A stretch of DNA of 64,000 nucleotides from Hippopus hippopus (taxonomy: Eukaryota; Mollusca; Bivalvia; Cardiida; Cardiidae), in NCBI GenBank assembly GCA_946811185.2, contig OX328106.1, positions 30,502,426 through 30,566,425 on the forward strand, written 5' to 3'. Position numbers and translations under genes: made by a program. The notes under the pieces are model-generated. The model did no database searches. It was given only the letters and a program-made list of their open reading frames with translations, and was not told the origin of the DNA. Of the stretch, positions 48,312-60,500 are shown one piece after another; the first letter of the stretch is position 1, and each line of letters begins with the position of its first letter.

Positions 48312-48544
48312 AAACAAGTACATGTACTTCTTTGGTCCTTCACTACCACCTGTGTTGTGGGTATTTTTTAAGATTGTCTTAGAATAAATATCCATAACAT
48401 AGGTTTTAGTGAAGATATAATATGTACAAATTTGATCAGGCACTCCTATTGGCCCTTCCAAATAAATATCACAGAGATAAAGGACATCACAAAGTAAGAA
48501 AGTACAGATTATATGAATGGTATTTATCACATGACTACCCTTGA

Positions 48545-49275
48545 TTTCAGTGTAATACAGCCAGTATGAATTTTCTTATCCAACCCTTTAATACACAATA
48601 CCGACTTTTAACGACCCTTGTAAAGACAGCTTTTGAAAACACTGTGGGAAAAGGAGAAAATGCTGGTAACCAGTATTTTCTCCTTTTTCCACATTGTTTT
48701 TTTCCTCTCAATAACAATTCTTAATTTTTTGTGTCACATTTATTTTGTTGTCTCCACATGCTTTCAATATGGACATGTCCTAAAATGTTGTCATTTGGTA
48801 AAGAGCTTACACATGTTTGAGATCAGAAAATAGTGCTGTATTTGATCAAAGCTCTGTCCTACGCATTATTTCTAAAACATTGCTGAACCAGATTTTTTTG
48901 TGAAATAAACCACAAAAATTGATGATCATGACAAAGTTGCAATATTTATCATTTTAAGATTCAGAACAAAACAATTATATGCATCTGTGATGTACACACC
49001 TGTCAAAGAAGTGAATAGGCTTCATATAAATTTCAATACTCATGTACATGTAAGCCTGTATAACATCATGAACTATAATTCTTGAGATACAGTTTTGTAA
49101 TTATGTAATAAAGAAAGGATCTAATATTCATCGGCTTTTGAGGTAAAATTTTATCAAGATTGTCATCAAAAATGTTAAGCTGGCCTTAGGATTGCTAAAC
49201 AACATGGTTCTAGACTAGTGTGATAAAATTTCATCCCACATGCAAACTCATATCAGATCCAATATATCTCCCATA
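48545..49275 (+). repeat. Duplicated segment, copy 2 (with a MITE)
   Basis: AGTGTAATACAGCCAGTATG, then a P1 MITE at 48,583-48,808, then the rest of the shared sequence. Confidence 0.75.
48583..48808 (+). mobile_element. MITE family P1 inside a duplicated segment
   Basis: CAACCCTTTAATACACAATA start, core AAATGCTGGTAACCAGTATT, end TTTGGTAAAGAGCTTA. Absent from the paralogous segment at 45.9 kb. Confidence 0.8.
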
Positions 49276-49331
49276 ACATACAACATACTTTTGAAATTGA
49301 AATTGTATTAACCCTTTACCAATCAATTCTA

Positions 49332-49590
49332 TATGAGCCATGCTCTGTGAAAAGGGGGCCTAATGCATCTGCGAAAAGTATCAACCCAGGTAAGCCTGTG
49401 CAGGCTGACCGTGGTTGAAACTTTTCACTACTGGTCAATTTTCTGTATGTCAAAGGATCAGTCTACCTCATGATTAAGTCAGCTGTTTAAAAGAGTGGCA
49501 ATTATGGATTCATAACTATGTGATGGCTTGCTGGGTATAATGCATCACAGAGATGCATTAAGCCCCCTTTTGCCAGAGTATGGTTCATTT
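49332..49590 (+). mobile_element. MITE family F3, complete
   Basis: TA-TGAGCCATGCTCTGTGAA start, CCAGAGTATGGTTCATT end. Confidence 0.87.
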
Positions 49591-49609
49591 ATTTGAACAC
49601 TCTGGGAGA

Positions 49610-49773
49610 GAGCTTTTGAAAACATTGTGGAAAAACGAACCCATCATTTTCTCCTTTTCCAATAATATTTCTACCATTTTAAGAGGATATCATTTCAGTC
49701 ACATGTAATTTGTCATCTGCTAACCCTGTCATTTTGAATGAGTATGATGTTCTGTTGTATGGTAAAGAGTTAA
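49610..49773 (+). mobile_element. MITE family P1, partial
   Basis: GAAAACATTGTGGAAAAACG, decayed core, end GGTAAAGAGTTAA. Confidence 0.65.
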
Positions 49774-49776
49774 GGG

Positions 49777-50004
49777 TTAGCTCCTTACCACAAGACAAAA
49801 TTTTAGAATGGTCCAAATTGAAAGCATATGCAAACAACAAATTCAGAGTGGCCAAAATGACAAAATTTATATAGTTTGGGTAGAAAACATTGTGGGAAAA
49901 GGAGAAAATGCTGGTTACCAGCATTTTCTCCGTATACCAAAATGTTTTCAAAAGCCCTTCTCTTCAGGGTTTTTAAAAATTGGGATTGTGTGGTATAAGG
50001 TTAC
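49777..50004 (-). mobile_element. MITE family P1, head-to-head with the previous copy
   Basis: TTAGCTCCTTACCACAAGAC start, perfect AAATGCTGGTTACCAGCATT core, end GTGTGGTATAAGGTTAC. Confidence 0.8.
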
Positions 50005-50324
50005 AGGAAACTTCTCCGCTTAAGTTCCTTACAAGCATTCAATGGTCAAATTAACCAAGTAACAGATGTTTTCCTGATTTTACATACCTAGTGAGGACAT
50101 CATGGAAAAAGGAGAAAATGTTGGTAATCTGCCTTGATAACTTGCTGCTACGTATTCTAAAAATCAATTCTAATTCTAAACACTAAGACTAGCCATACAA
50201 TTTGCTTCAACAACATGTTTTGACCAATCAGATTGCTTATCTTTGAATTCAAAATCAGTATTAAATTTAGATTAATTTTTAAATATGGTCCCTATGTATG
50301 ACATGGAAATTCAACAAATCTTTA

Positions 50325-50665
50325 ACTCTTTACCTAACAACAATATTTTGGAATAGACTCATTTGAAAGCATTTTGCAGACCACAAAATAAATGGAACTC
50401 AAATGACACCTTCTATCTTTGATAGGGTGGAAACATGGTGGGAAAAAATCAAAATGTTGATAACCAGCATAAAGTCTTTACCAAACAGTATCACATTCTG
50501 ATGATCCTAAAACAGATGGTTTTTGAAAATACAGAGGGAAAAGGAGAAAATGCTGATTAGCAGTATTTTCTCCTTATCCCACAGGATTTCATACCATTTC
50601 AAAGACAGAAATCATCTTTTGAGCTACATTCAACCTGTGGTCTGCAATTGTTTACCCACTTTTTT
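50325..50665. mobile_element. Two decayed P1 MITEs
   Basis: A first fragment from TTTAACTCTTTACCTAACAA to about 50,470, and a second from AAGTCTTTACCAAACAGTAT with core AAATGCTGATTAGCAGTATT. A short remnant at 50,670-50,747 follows. Confidence 0.6.
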
Positions 50666-50747
50666 TTTCCTTTTCAAATAATTTTTCTATCCTTCCACAC
50701 GCGAATTCCATCATTTGAGTCACATTCATTTTGTAGTCTGCAATTGC

Positions 50748-50962
50748 TTAACCCTTAGGCTGCTAAGCATGACGCACTGACCTTATGTGGAGAGTGTAAA
50801 TCAAGATCGGACTGCACAGAATGTGCAGTCTGATCTTGGATCTACACTGTCCAATAAAGGAGATATTTTTTTCCCCAAAATATACCTTTGAAGTAGCAAA
50901 AGTTTAGTTTTTACTATCAACCTGAAAGTTTTATTTCATTTATTTAGCAGGATAAGGGTTAA
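50748..50962 (-). mobile_element. MITE family F2
   Basis: TTAACCCTTAGGCTGCTAAG start, GATCGGACTGCACAGAATGT core, TTTAGCAGGATAAGGGTTAA end; TTAA both sides. Confidence 0.9.
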
Positions 50963-51225
50963 AATTTGGATGAGTCTTAATCTTGTTGTGTGGCAAAGAG
51001 TGAAACATCAGTGAATGTAGATTATCATAAAAATTATTGAATCTTCATAAGGTAGAAAGAAAGTAATTGATTGTACACATGTGACTAATGAGTATTCTGA
51101 CACATTGGAATGATAACTTTAACTTGTTTCACTAGACTGAAAGAAAAGATCAGAATGCATAGTTATGTTCAGTCTGATCATAATCTCTACTGTTTGTCCA
51201 AGCAACATAAGTCGACCTTGGCACT

Positions 51226-51454
51226 TTAACCCTTTACCACACAATCCCAACTTTTAACAACCCTGAGAAAGAAGCCTTTTGAAAACATAGTGGGAAAAGG
51301 AGAAAATGCTGGTAACCAGCATTTTCTCCTTTTCCCACAATGTTTTCTTCCCTTTCCAAAATAAATTTCAATTTTCCAGTCACATTTAATATGTTATCTG
51401 CAAATGCTTTCAATTTGGACCCATCTATAACTTTGTCATTTGGTAAAGAGTTAA
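51226..51454 (+). mobile_element. MITE family P1 forming the gene's 3' flank
   Basis: TTAA at both ends (51,226-51,229 and 51,451-51,454), near-consensus, perfect core. Its right end is three bases from the stop codon of the minus-strand gene. Confidence 0.92.
51385..51390 (-). promoter_or_regulatory. Candidate polyadenylation signal ATTAAA inside a MITE
   Basis: ATTAAA on the minus strand about 70 bases past the stop codon, within the MITE at 51,226-51,454. Further AATAAA hexamers on the same strand are at 50,930-50,935 and 50,939-50,944, inside another MITE. Either way the 3' UTR would be largely transposon-derived. Confidence 0.35.
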
Positions 51455-51457
51455 GGT

Positions 51458-51582
51458 TTAAAATCCTCGATACACAGGCTGTTTTCCAGAATAGACTAAG
51501 GGTTGTGATTCTTCAATAAACTGTTGTCTCTTCCTCCATTTTATCACTTGGTATGTTGTAAAACAGAGTATCACTGTGAAAA
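51458..51582 (-). CDS. Exon 10 (terminal): TM end, cytoplasmic tail, stop
   Basis: 125 coding bases after acceptor CTCTCCAG. They encode VFTVILCFTTYQVI, then KWRKRQQFIEESQPLV and YSGKQPVYRGF, then TAA at 51,458-51,460. The basic KWRKR cluster after the helix fits a type I topology. YRGF matches the Y-x-x-hydrophobic sorting motif, and E-SQP-LV resembles an acidic di-leucine variant; both suggest endocytic or lysosomal sorting (inference from short motifs). Phase 1 donor to phase 1 acceptor agrees with exon 9. Confidence 0.8.
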
Positions 51583-54500
51583 CTGGAGAGAAACAAGTAG
51601 AAAGTTGTGGAAAAGCAATATGCATACAAAAAATGTTTTGAAAATCGGGTTACATATACTGATATTCTGTCTTAGTTTAAGATTCAGTGGATAAACCCTT
51701 TACCAAACAATTGCATGTTTTCACCAACAGGAGGAAAAAGATTTTATGAAAACAATGTGGAAAGGGAATAGAAATCTGGTAATCAACATTTGGACCAAAC
51801 TTAATTTCTCATCTGCAAATGATTTTAAATAGGAGCAGACGGAAATTTTGTCATTTGATAAAGGGTGAACTCAGAAGAACATGATGATCAAATTGTATTT
51901 TACTCTATACCAAATGACAAAATTTAGACTCGTCACAATTGAAAACGTTTACAGACGATAAATTATATGTGGCTTAAACAGTGGGATTTGTCACTGAGAG
52001 GGAAGAAAACATTGTGGGAAAAGGAGAAAATGCTGGTTACCAGCATTTTCTCCTTTTCCCACAATGTTTTCAAAAGGCTTCTTCCTCAAGGTCGTTGAAA
52101 CTTGGGATTGTGTGGTGAAGGGTTAACAGTACATTCAACAGTTGTACCACTGCAACTTATTCAATATTTTTCTGGGCTTCATCAGAACTAGACTGGAGCT
52201 CTGCAGTGCCTTGCCTGACAGCACACTGGCAAAAGATCCAGCACCTCTAGTAAGGATTGGATCCAGGACCTACAATTTACAAGTCCACCCCTTGAGCTAC
52301 AAGAGACAGTGCAAATATGACCTGCTAGACCCCTACAATTAACAATTTAGGAAACAAGACCTAGGATCTGATATAGGTTGGCATTTGAGATAAAATTCTA
52401 TTTTAAAAAATCTTGAAAAATGCTATCAAGCAAGCCTCTGGCGAGCTTCATAACATCTTTCTAGACATACTTAATAAAATGTCATCTAAGTCACCCAATG
52501 TCAGATTCTTTTTATCACATAATATCTCACGAATTCCAAGTCAAAAAATGCAAAACCATACATGTGCATATGGCAATTTCAATGACTTCCGTAAAACCAA
52601 ATTCACTCCTCTGAAAGTAGTATAAAATGACCTCACATATGACATCACATAATGCTTATCTCAAACATGTATAACATGTGAATATTTGTGATGGGTATAT
52701 TACACTGAAAACAAAGGAGGTAACATGATATGGTAACTGTTGTGGCAAAGCATAAATCACACAAATAGTGATTTTTTGTAGTTTTTGTTAAACAGATAAA
52801 TAGCCCATACAATGAGACTGTACTTCTTCAAATCAGCTGTAGAGGACAAATTAAACATTTCTCAAATAAATGAATGATACTTGTCGTTGATGCAGAGGAA
52901 AACATTGGTTATCAGCATTTTCTCCTTTTCCCACAGTGTTTTCGAAAACTTTTTCCCTCAGAATCTTTAAAACACTGCATTGTTTGGTAAAAAGTTTTAA
53001 GAGACAAGAGAAGTTTTACCTGCAGACATCCCGACAATAATCCCGATCAGTTCACCCGACATTTTACATTTGTCGCTGTTATCTATCACAAACCATGGCC
53101 CCTCACACGACTGGGGCTCCGAGGATCCCCCTGGACAGTAACTGTTGTCAGGACATTTCTCCGGCTCCCCAGCAGGGTTCTAAGATATGTAATGGAAAAA
53201 TGTATCACCCATTTACAACATTTAGCAATAAGAATACTTATGCTTAAAGTTCAGACATGGAGAAAGTTAATAACTACAAAGACAACCAAACATGAGAAAA
53301 CGTATAACACATTTCTGAAATTAAGCATGTAGAATATTGCTACTTGACCATTTATCAGAAAACAAAATTTTAGCCTTGTCCAAATTAAAAGCATTTGTAG
53401 ACAACAATTTCAATGTGGCTCAAATGGTGCAATTATTCTTTGACAGGGTAGAAAACATTGCGGAAAAAGCAGAAAATGCTGGTTACCAGCATTTTCTCCT
53501 TTTCCCACAATGTTTTAAAAACAGGTAATGTGTAGTAAAGGGTTTAAGGTCAACTTCAGCAAAAAACAGTGCACCTACTGGACAAAAATAGCCTGGTGGA
53601 CACGCTGTACACTCAACTGATCCCTCTTTAACTGTGTACCAACCATCCTTGCACTCTACACATAGCCTATTACTCCTCTCTGTTTTATGGTAGCCTGCAA
53701 GATTGCATAAGAATTTATAGCAACAAGGCTGAGATACCTTCATATATAGACAGTGTCTATTTGCTTGTTGGTTTGATCTTTAATGCTGCTTTCAACATTA
53801 TGTAAGTTATATTGTGATGGCTAGTTCCTGCATTCCTGGATCCTCTTCTATGAGTGCTTTGCACAATGATGGCTATTTTCCCACATAAACTTTATCAAAA
53901 CAATGTTCAGCAATGAGAGAGGAATGAGTCCTGTCGCTATGACTCTCATCAATCTATGGGAAAAAATTTGCTGAGCTGTCAATGGAAAAGACAGGCCATA
54001 ACTGGATAAAAGACTAAATTTTCAGGAATAAACTAGGAATAATGGTATAATCTTCTGCTTCCATATAAAACAAGATTAATCTAATTACTACTGGAATTAA
54101 CCCTTTCCCAAACAACAAATTTTAGACTTTCAATTTCAATAGCATCTGTACAAGATAAATTCAATTTTGGTACAAGTGAACTTGGGCTTCATGATAAGGT
54201 AGAAAACACTGTGGGAAAAGGAGAAAATGCTGGTTACCAGCATTTTCTCCTTTTCCCACAATCTTTTCAAAAGCCTTCTTTCCATGGACGTGAAAACCAG
54301 GGATTGTTTGGTAAAGGGTTAAACCATCTACCAAACAATCCTGACTTTAAATGAATCTGAAAAGGGCTCTCAAAAACATTGTGAGAAATGGAAAAAATTC
54401 TGGTGACAAGCTTTATTCTCCTTGACCAATATGCTTTCAACAATAAATACCTTTACTTGAGTCATGTTTAATTTTTTATCTGCACATGCTTTCAATATCC

Positions 54501-57500
54501 TTCAGTCTGAAACATTGTTGTTTGATAAAGGTTTAAACATACCTTTATGACAATAAGTACAGTTGACAGAGGCAGGAACTTTGGCTTCAGTGCCTTCAGG
54601 GCAAGGCTCACATAAGGTGGCACCTCTCTCACTGAAAATGGAGAACATAGAAACAACTGAGATCTGGATTTTTCTAAAATGCAAAAAATAGAAGACCTTC
54701 CACGGGTGTTTATGTATTATCACAATTCATATACTATACATGTTGACTGAATTTATATGATAAATGCCTTCGTGAGCATCCATTAATTTTTAGTCAACGA
54801 GTTAAATATAAATGATAATAGTTTTAAATATGAATTTGAGATTCTGTTTATCAAAATAACAGACAAAATACTAATAGTATTGTACATCATCACCTTTGGC
54901 AAAAATACCATTCACAGGTCCATGTTAAGAGAATGATGGAGTGCTGTTTGAAATATGTACATACACAAGAAGATAGCTGTGTGACATTTAAAGAGACAGA
55001 CACCGTTTCTTGAGAGAGTAAATTTAAATATTTCCACAGTTCTGCTGATTTAGAATAACTTTAGCTGCATTTCTTGTTGTATTTAAACATGAGAATCTTA
55101 AAACTTATGTCTTAGCAACCATGACATCAATTTCCTGCAAAACAACGAAATACTAAAAATTTGGCATGTATTGTGGTTGGTTCGGCTGGATTCATACAAG
55201 GGTTGTTCGATATGTAATGTGTATTGTACGATATCTCAAAAGCATTCGACTCAAATAGTGAAATGAACATTACATCCCTTCAAAATATTCTCCGCGGTTT
55301 GAAATACATAATTTCAATCTCTGAATCCATTTCTGAAATGCGTCACGGTACGCTGATTTAGGTAGACCTCTGAGGCACTGACTGATGGCTGAGCCAAGGG
55401 CTTGTTGGGACTTGTAACAACGACCAGATAAGAACTTTTTAAGTTTTGGAAAAAGGAAAAAGTCGCATGGGGCTAGATCTGGAGAGTATGGTGGGTGTGG
55501 CAAGACAGTAACCTTCTCCGACTTCAAAAAATTGCTTCACAAGCTCAGATGTATGTGATGGAGCATTATCATGAAGTAGACGAACATTCCTAAATCCTGA
55601 CACAGGGCGTCGTTTAAGATAATATTTCTTGACCTTTTTTAGTATAACATCTTGGTAATACCGACCTGTAACAATTTTGCCCTTCGACACCAGAATTTGT
55701 ATGGCTATACCATCACATGAGAAGAATATGCAATAAAGAACCTTCTTTGTGCTTATGCTTCTTTTGGCAAATACAGGCCTTCTACCGTGTTTAGTTGGCC
55801 ATATTTTGTTTCCAATTTTTCTTACTGGTTCGAAATAGTGAACCCATGTTTCGTCACCAGTAACAATGTTTGCAAATTGTCTTTGATTGAATTTGGGAAA
55901 CATTTTGAGCAATTGCTTAGCGGTTTGTACTCGTACCCATTTGTGGTCATCTGTCAATATATGCGGTATTCATCTGGCAGAAATCTTTTGTACTTTCAAA
56001 ATACGCTTCAAAATGAAATGCACCCGCAATAGCGTTGGCAATATCACGAATCATGTATCTGCCATCACTTTCAATTATTTCCCTGACTTTTGAGACATTT
56101 GCCTTGCCTGTTACAGTCACAGGTCGGCCAGATTTTGCTGCATCTTTGACGGACTCTGTGCCAGTCAGAAATTTCTTTCTCCACCTACGAACTGTCTCAT
56201 AAGATACCTTATCAGACCCATAAACTTCCCCCAATTTAGTAAAAATCTGCATTACCAAATGACCAAGTTTTGTGCAAACTTTTATATAAGCTCTAATTTC
56301 TTCAATATTCTTAATCCGTTTCCCAACCATTTTTACAATAGTGGTCAACGACTAGCTCTAACGAAATGACTTTAAGTTTAAAACTATGTGGAGCTAAAGG
56401 CTCCTGTTTATACCATTGGAAAGGTATTGAATAGCGCTATTCAAGCGTATCATCATCCACGAAATTGTTGAAAGCGTTATCGCGCTGTGGTACAATACAC
56501 ATTACATATCGAACAGCCCTCGTATGCTCAGAATTACAAATAACCAGAATGGGAACCAAAGAAATGAATATACATTTACATATTATAAAAGTAAGTCCTG
56601 AGCTTAATATGCTACTGGGGGAAAATTTAGGTGATAAATGTTGTATACTAGATGAAAAATTGATTTGAACTATATTTCTAATGAATGAGCCATGCTCTGT
56701 GAATAGGGGGTATAATGCATCTGGAAAAAGTATCGACCCAGGTCAGATGGGTAACCTCTGAGAAAACAATGTTCGAAATAAAGGTCAGTTCTTATCCTTC
56801 CATTAGCAACCATAGATCTGCTTTGCAACCTGATAAAGCACTAAGCCTCCTGTTTTTTCAGTAGTTTCTGTCAAGTAAATCCTATTCAATGACAATAAAC
56901 CTAATGAATCCTATTTTTGCAATCGTCCATTTAAATACAGTAGGACAAGTGTTAACAGATACAGGGACATGCATGGACAGACAGACAATATTTGATACAT
57001 GTATAACCCTTAAGTCATGTCAATCATTGCTATCTCATACAAGGATATTTTCAAAATTGTTCAGGAGGTACTGGTTTAAATCTTTACCAAACCACAATTT
57101 TTTTAGTTGATTGATTGATTGATTGTATGATGTTTAATGCCGTTTTCAACATCATTTCAGTTATATCGCGATGGCCAGTGCACCTATGCATGGTTTCCTG
57201 GAGTCTCTTTTACCAGTACTCCGCACAATTTTCTTTCCAAGCCACTGACTGTTTTCCCTCATAACCCTTGTCAAAACAATGGTCAGCGGTGTGAGAGGAA
57301 TGAATTCTGTCACGATGACTATCATCAATCCTCGAAAGGAAATCGGCCGAGCCAGGGATCGAACCCACGACCCCCTGTTCTCAAGTCCTGCACACTACTG
57401 ACTGAGCTACCAGAGCTTGGCCATAAATTTTTAGACTGGACCAAATTGAAAGCATTCGCAGGTGAAATATTAAATGTGGCCAAAATGATATCCTCCTCCT

Positions 57501-60500
57501 TGATAGGTTGGAAAAAATTGTGGGAAAAGGAGAAAATGCTGGTTACCAGCATTTTCTCCTTTTCCCACAATGTTTTCAAAAGGCCTCTTTCTCAGGGTCA
57601 TTAAAATTCAAGACTGTGTGGTAACAGATAAATCAACAAGTAACATACCTCATATGAACACCAATAGAGCATTCTATACAATTGCTTTTATTTTCTTTAT
57701 CTTGATAATGGCCTTCTGGACATAATGTACAATTTAAATTTAGTTGCCCACTTGAAAATGTCCCTGAAATGAAAATTTGTTTTATTTGCTTAACCTTTTA
57801 ACTTACAATCCTTAGTTTTAACGACCCTGAGAAAGAGACTTTTTTAAAAACACTCGGAAAAGGACAGAATACTGGTAACCAGCATTTTCTCCTTTTCCCA
57901 CCATATATTGTCCTCTGCAAATGCTTTGAATTTGGACAAGTCTACATTTTTGTTGTCTGGTAAAGAGTTAATTAGTATTTTAACTCTTTATTAAGCGACA
58001 CAATTTTACACTTGTATTGGAACATTTTTCACATACAGTGTTTTCTATTGTAACATACAATTCCATTTGCATAGACCATGTTACAATATTTACAACAGCT
58101 TACCAAATTATTTCATTCATTAAAAAAAATCAGCTTCACTAGTACTTTACCAGATGACAAAATTTTAGTCTAATCTAAAATGAAAGTATTCGCAGGACAA
58201 TTTTAAATGTTGCTCATCTGATGGAATTTGTCTTTAAAAGGGTTGAAAAGATTGTAGTTACCAGCATTTTCTCCTTTAAGCAGAAGGTTTTCAAAAGCCG
58301 TCATCCTCACGGTCATGAAAAAGTGGACTGTTTGAAAAAAGGTGCAGTACAAAAAACATTGTCTTTTGTCACAGTAAAATATTTATTTTTGTAATGTTTA
58401 AAAACCATTGATACCCACCTGTGGGGCAGACCTGACATGGTTCTTTGCTAGTTTCATTTTTAAAAGTTCCATTTAAACAAGGTATACACACATCCTTCCC
58501 AATTTCCCTGTAAAAACAATGAATTAAAGTTTGAGGTATACTGTAGAAACAGTGTACCGTAACATACACTACATTGTACCTCTATCATTTATTTTTCCAT
58601 AACATACACATGCTTATTATATACCAATAAACTTTCTATCTAAAATACATGCATTCCACGCTGATAAAATCAGACACAATGAAAAAAAAAAAAATTGTAT
58701 TTACACAGTGTCAAACATGGTCCCAAATATAGTGAAATGACATAACCCCACATGCAGAGTATGTAAACCCTTTAGAGTCCCAAATAAGGATCTCCGAGAT
58801 GGAGGCTTGAGACCAACATATCAGTATTTGCATTGAAGAGTAGTCTCCCTTCAAAGCAAGCTGTTGTCTGTAAAAGCAAAAGGCTGTAAGAAAATTTCAA
58901 ATAACCATCATTCCTGTCTTAGTATTTTCTATAATTCCTATTCCGTTTTCAAAAGTTTTCCTCTGAACTGTAATAAATAGAGGATATTTGTATTTTACAG
59001 TGAAAGATCAAAATTTATTGCATTGAGTGAACATCATCAGTAATATTTTCATGAGTGGTGCAGCCACGAGTGAAAATATTACTGATGATGTTCACAATGT
59101 TCACCAAAATAAACAAATATTCTATTTATTTCATGCTTTTAACCCTTTCTGGGGCGAAATTGATCAAAATCCAGTACTGTTCTTTTTGGTTCTTCCCCAT
59201 GGCATACCCCCTTCCCATAGCAATGCATTACAATATTACGTCAAGCGCGAGAAATGTAAGGTAAATAACGTCATATTTCCATCTGGTTGTGAGGCACGTG
59301 CATTTTACCTAGGTAACTAGAGTGCGGGAACAACTGTTTCCGCCTTCAATTGAAGAGTTAGAATATAAAAATCAGTATTTTCACTGGTCGTAACCATGAA
59401 ATATCGAAAAATATTTCCCCGATATTTCTCGATAACCTACCGGAAAGCATGAAATAAAGAGGGATCATTTAGTAAAGATCTGACTATGCAAGTTTATTTA
59501 CCTGGTTTCCATACCAGCTGGACATGGGTTACATGTTATACTACCAGTGTCATTTTGATATGATCCTCTTCCACATGGCATACAATTAACTGTTCCTGTA
59601 GAATTTGTATAGTGACCCTGAAAATATTATACAACAGTTACTTTAACCCTTTCTCAAATAATCACTGGTTTTCACGATCCTGAACAAGAAGCCTTTTGAA
59701 AACATCGTAGGAAAAGGAGAAAATGCTAGTAACCAGCATTTTCTCCTTTTCCCACAATGTTTTCTACCCTCCCAGAACAAATTTCAATTTTGGAGTCACG
59801 TTAATTTTGTCATCTGCAAATGCTTTCAACTTGGACCAGTCTAAAATTCTGTCGTTTGGTAAAGAGTTAATTCTTGACCACAAGGCAAAACTTTAGAATT
59901 ATAGAAATTGAAAGCATTTGTTGACAAAATGGCTTTCAACAGAAAGCAATTTGTGTCTGAAACAGTGGAAAACATTGTGGCAAAAGGAGAAAATCTTCGT
60001 AAGTAGCATTTTCTCCTTTTTCCCAAAAAGTTTTCAAAACCCTTCTCTTTCAGGGTCGTTAAAAAAACTCTGTATTGTTTTGTTTGTATTGCTTGTTTGT
60101 TAGTATGGTCTTTTTCTATGTTTTAAGCATTATTTCAGTTACATCACAGTGGCCAGTGCAACCATCCCTGATTTTCTGAAGTTTCTTTTACTAGTACTTA
60201 AAACAATATTCTTCCAAAGCCACTTGCTGCTTTTCCCAGAAAACCAATGTGGATACAATGATCACAATATCATCAATCCTGGAAAAGAAATTGGCTGAGC
60301 ATGGGATTCAAACCAGCATCTCACTGGTTTCAAGCCTGCATGCTATCAACTATACTCCAGGGCTAATGGAATTGTTTGTTACAAGGTAAATTGTTTGGAA
60401 TTAAATGGAAATGGAAGATCAAGACTGCACTACATAGCACTTGCTGCTTGATACTTAATTTACCATGTGAAATATTAAGGCCAAAAGTATCCCAATAGAA

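Noticed and set aside
53575..53579. Alternative exon 8 donor GTAG|GTGCAC
   Set aside because: It shifts the next exon into a frame with an early stop; CCA|GTAGGT keeps it open.
55787..56093. Plus-strand ORFs at the mariner element
   Set aside because: Antisense shadows of the transposase reading frame.
57137..57604. 155-aa plus-strand ORF
   Set aside because: It runs through a SINE and into a P1 MITE, antisense to both the SINE head and the gene.
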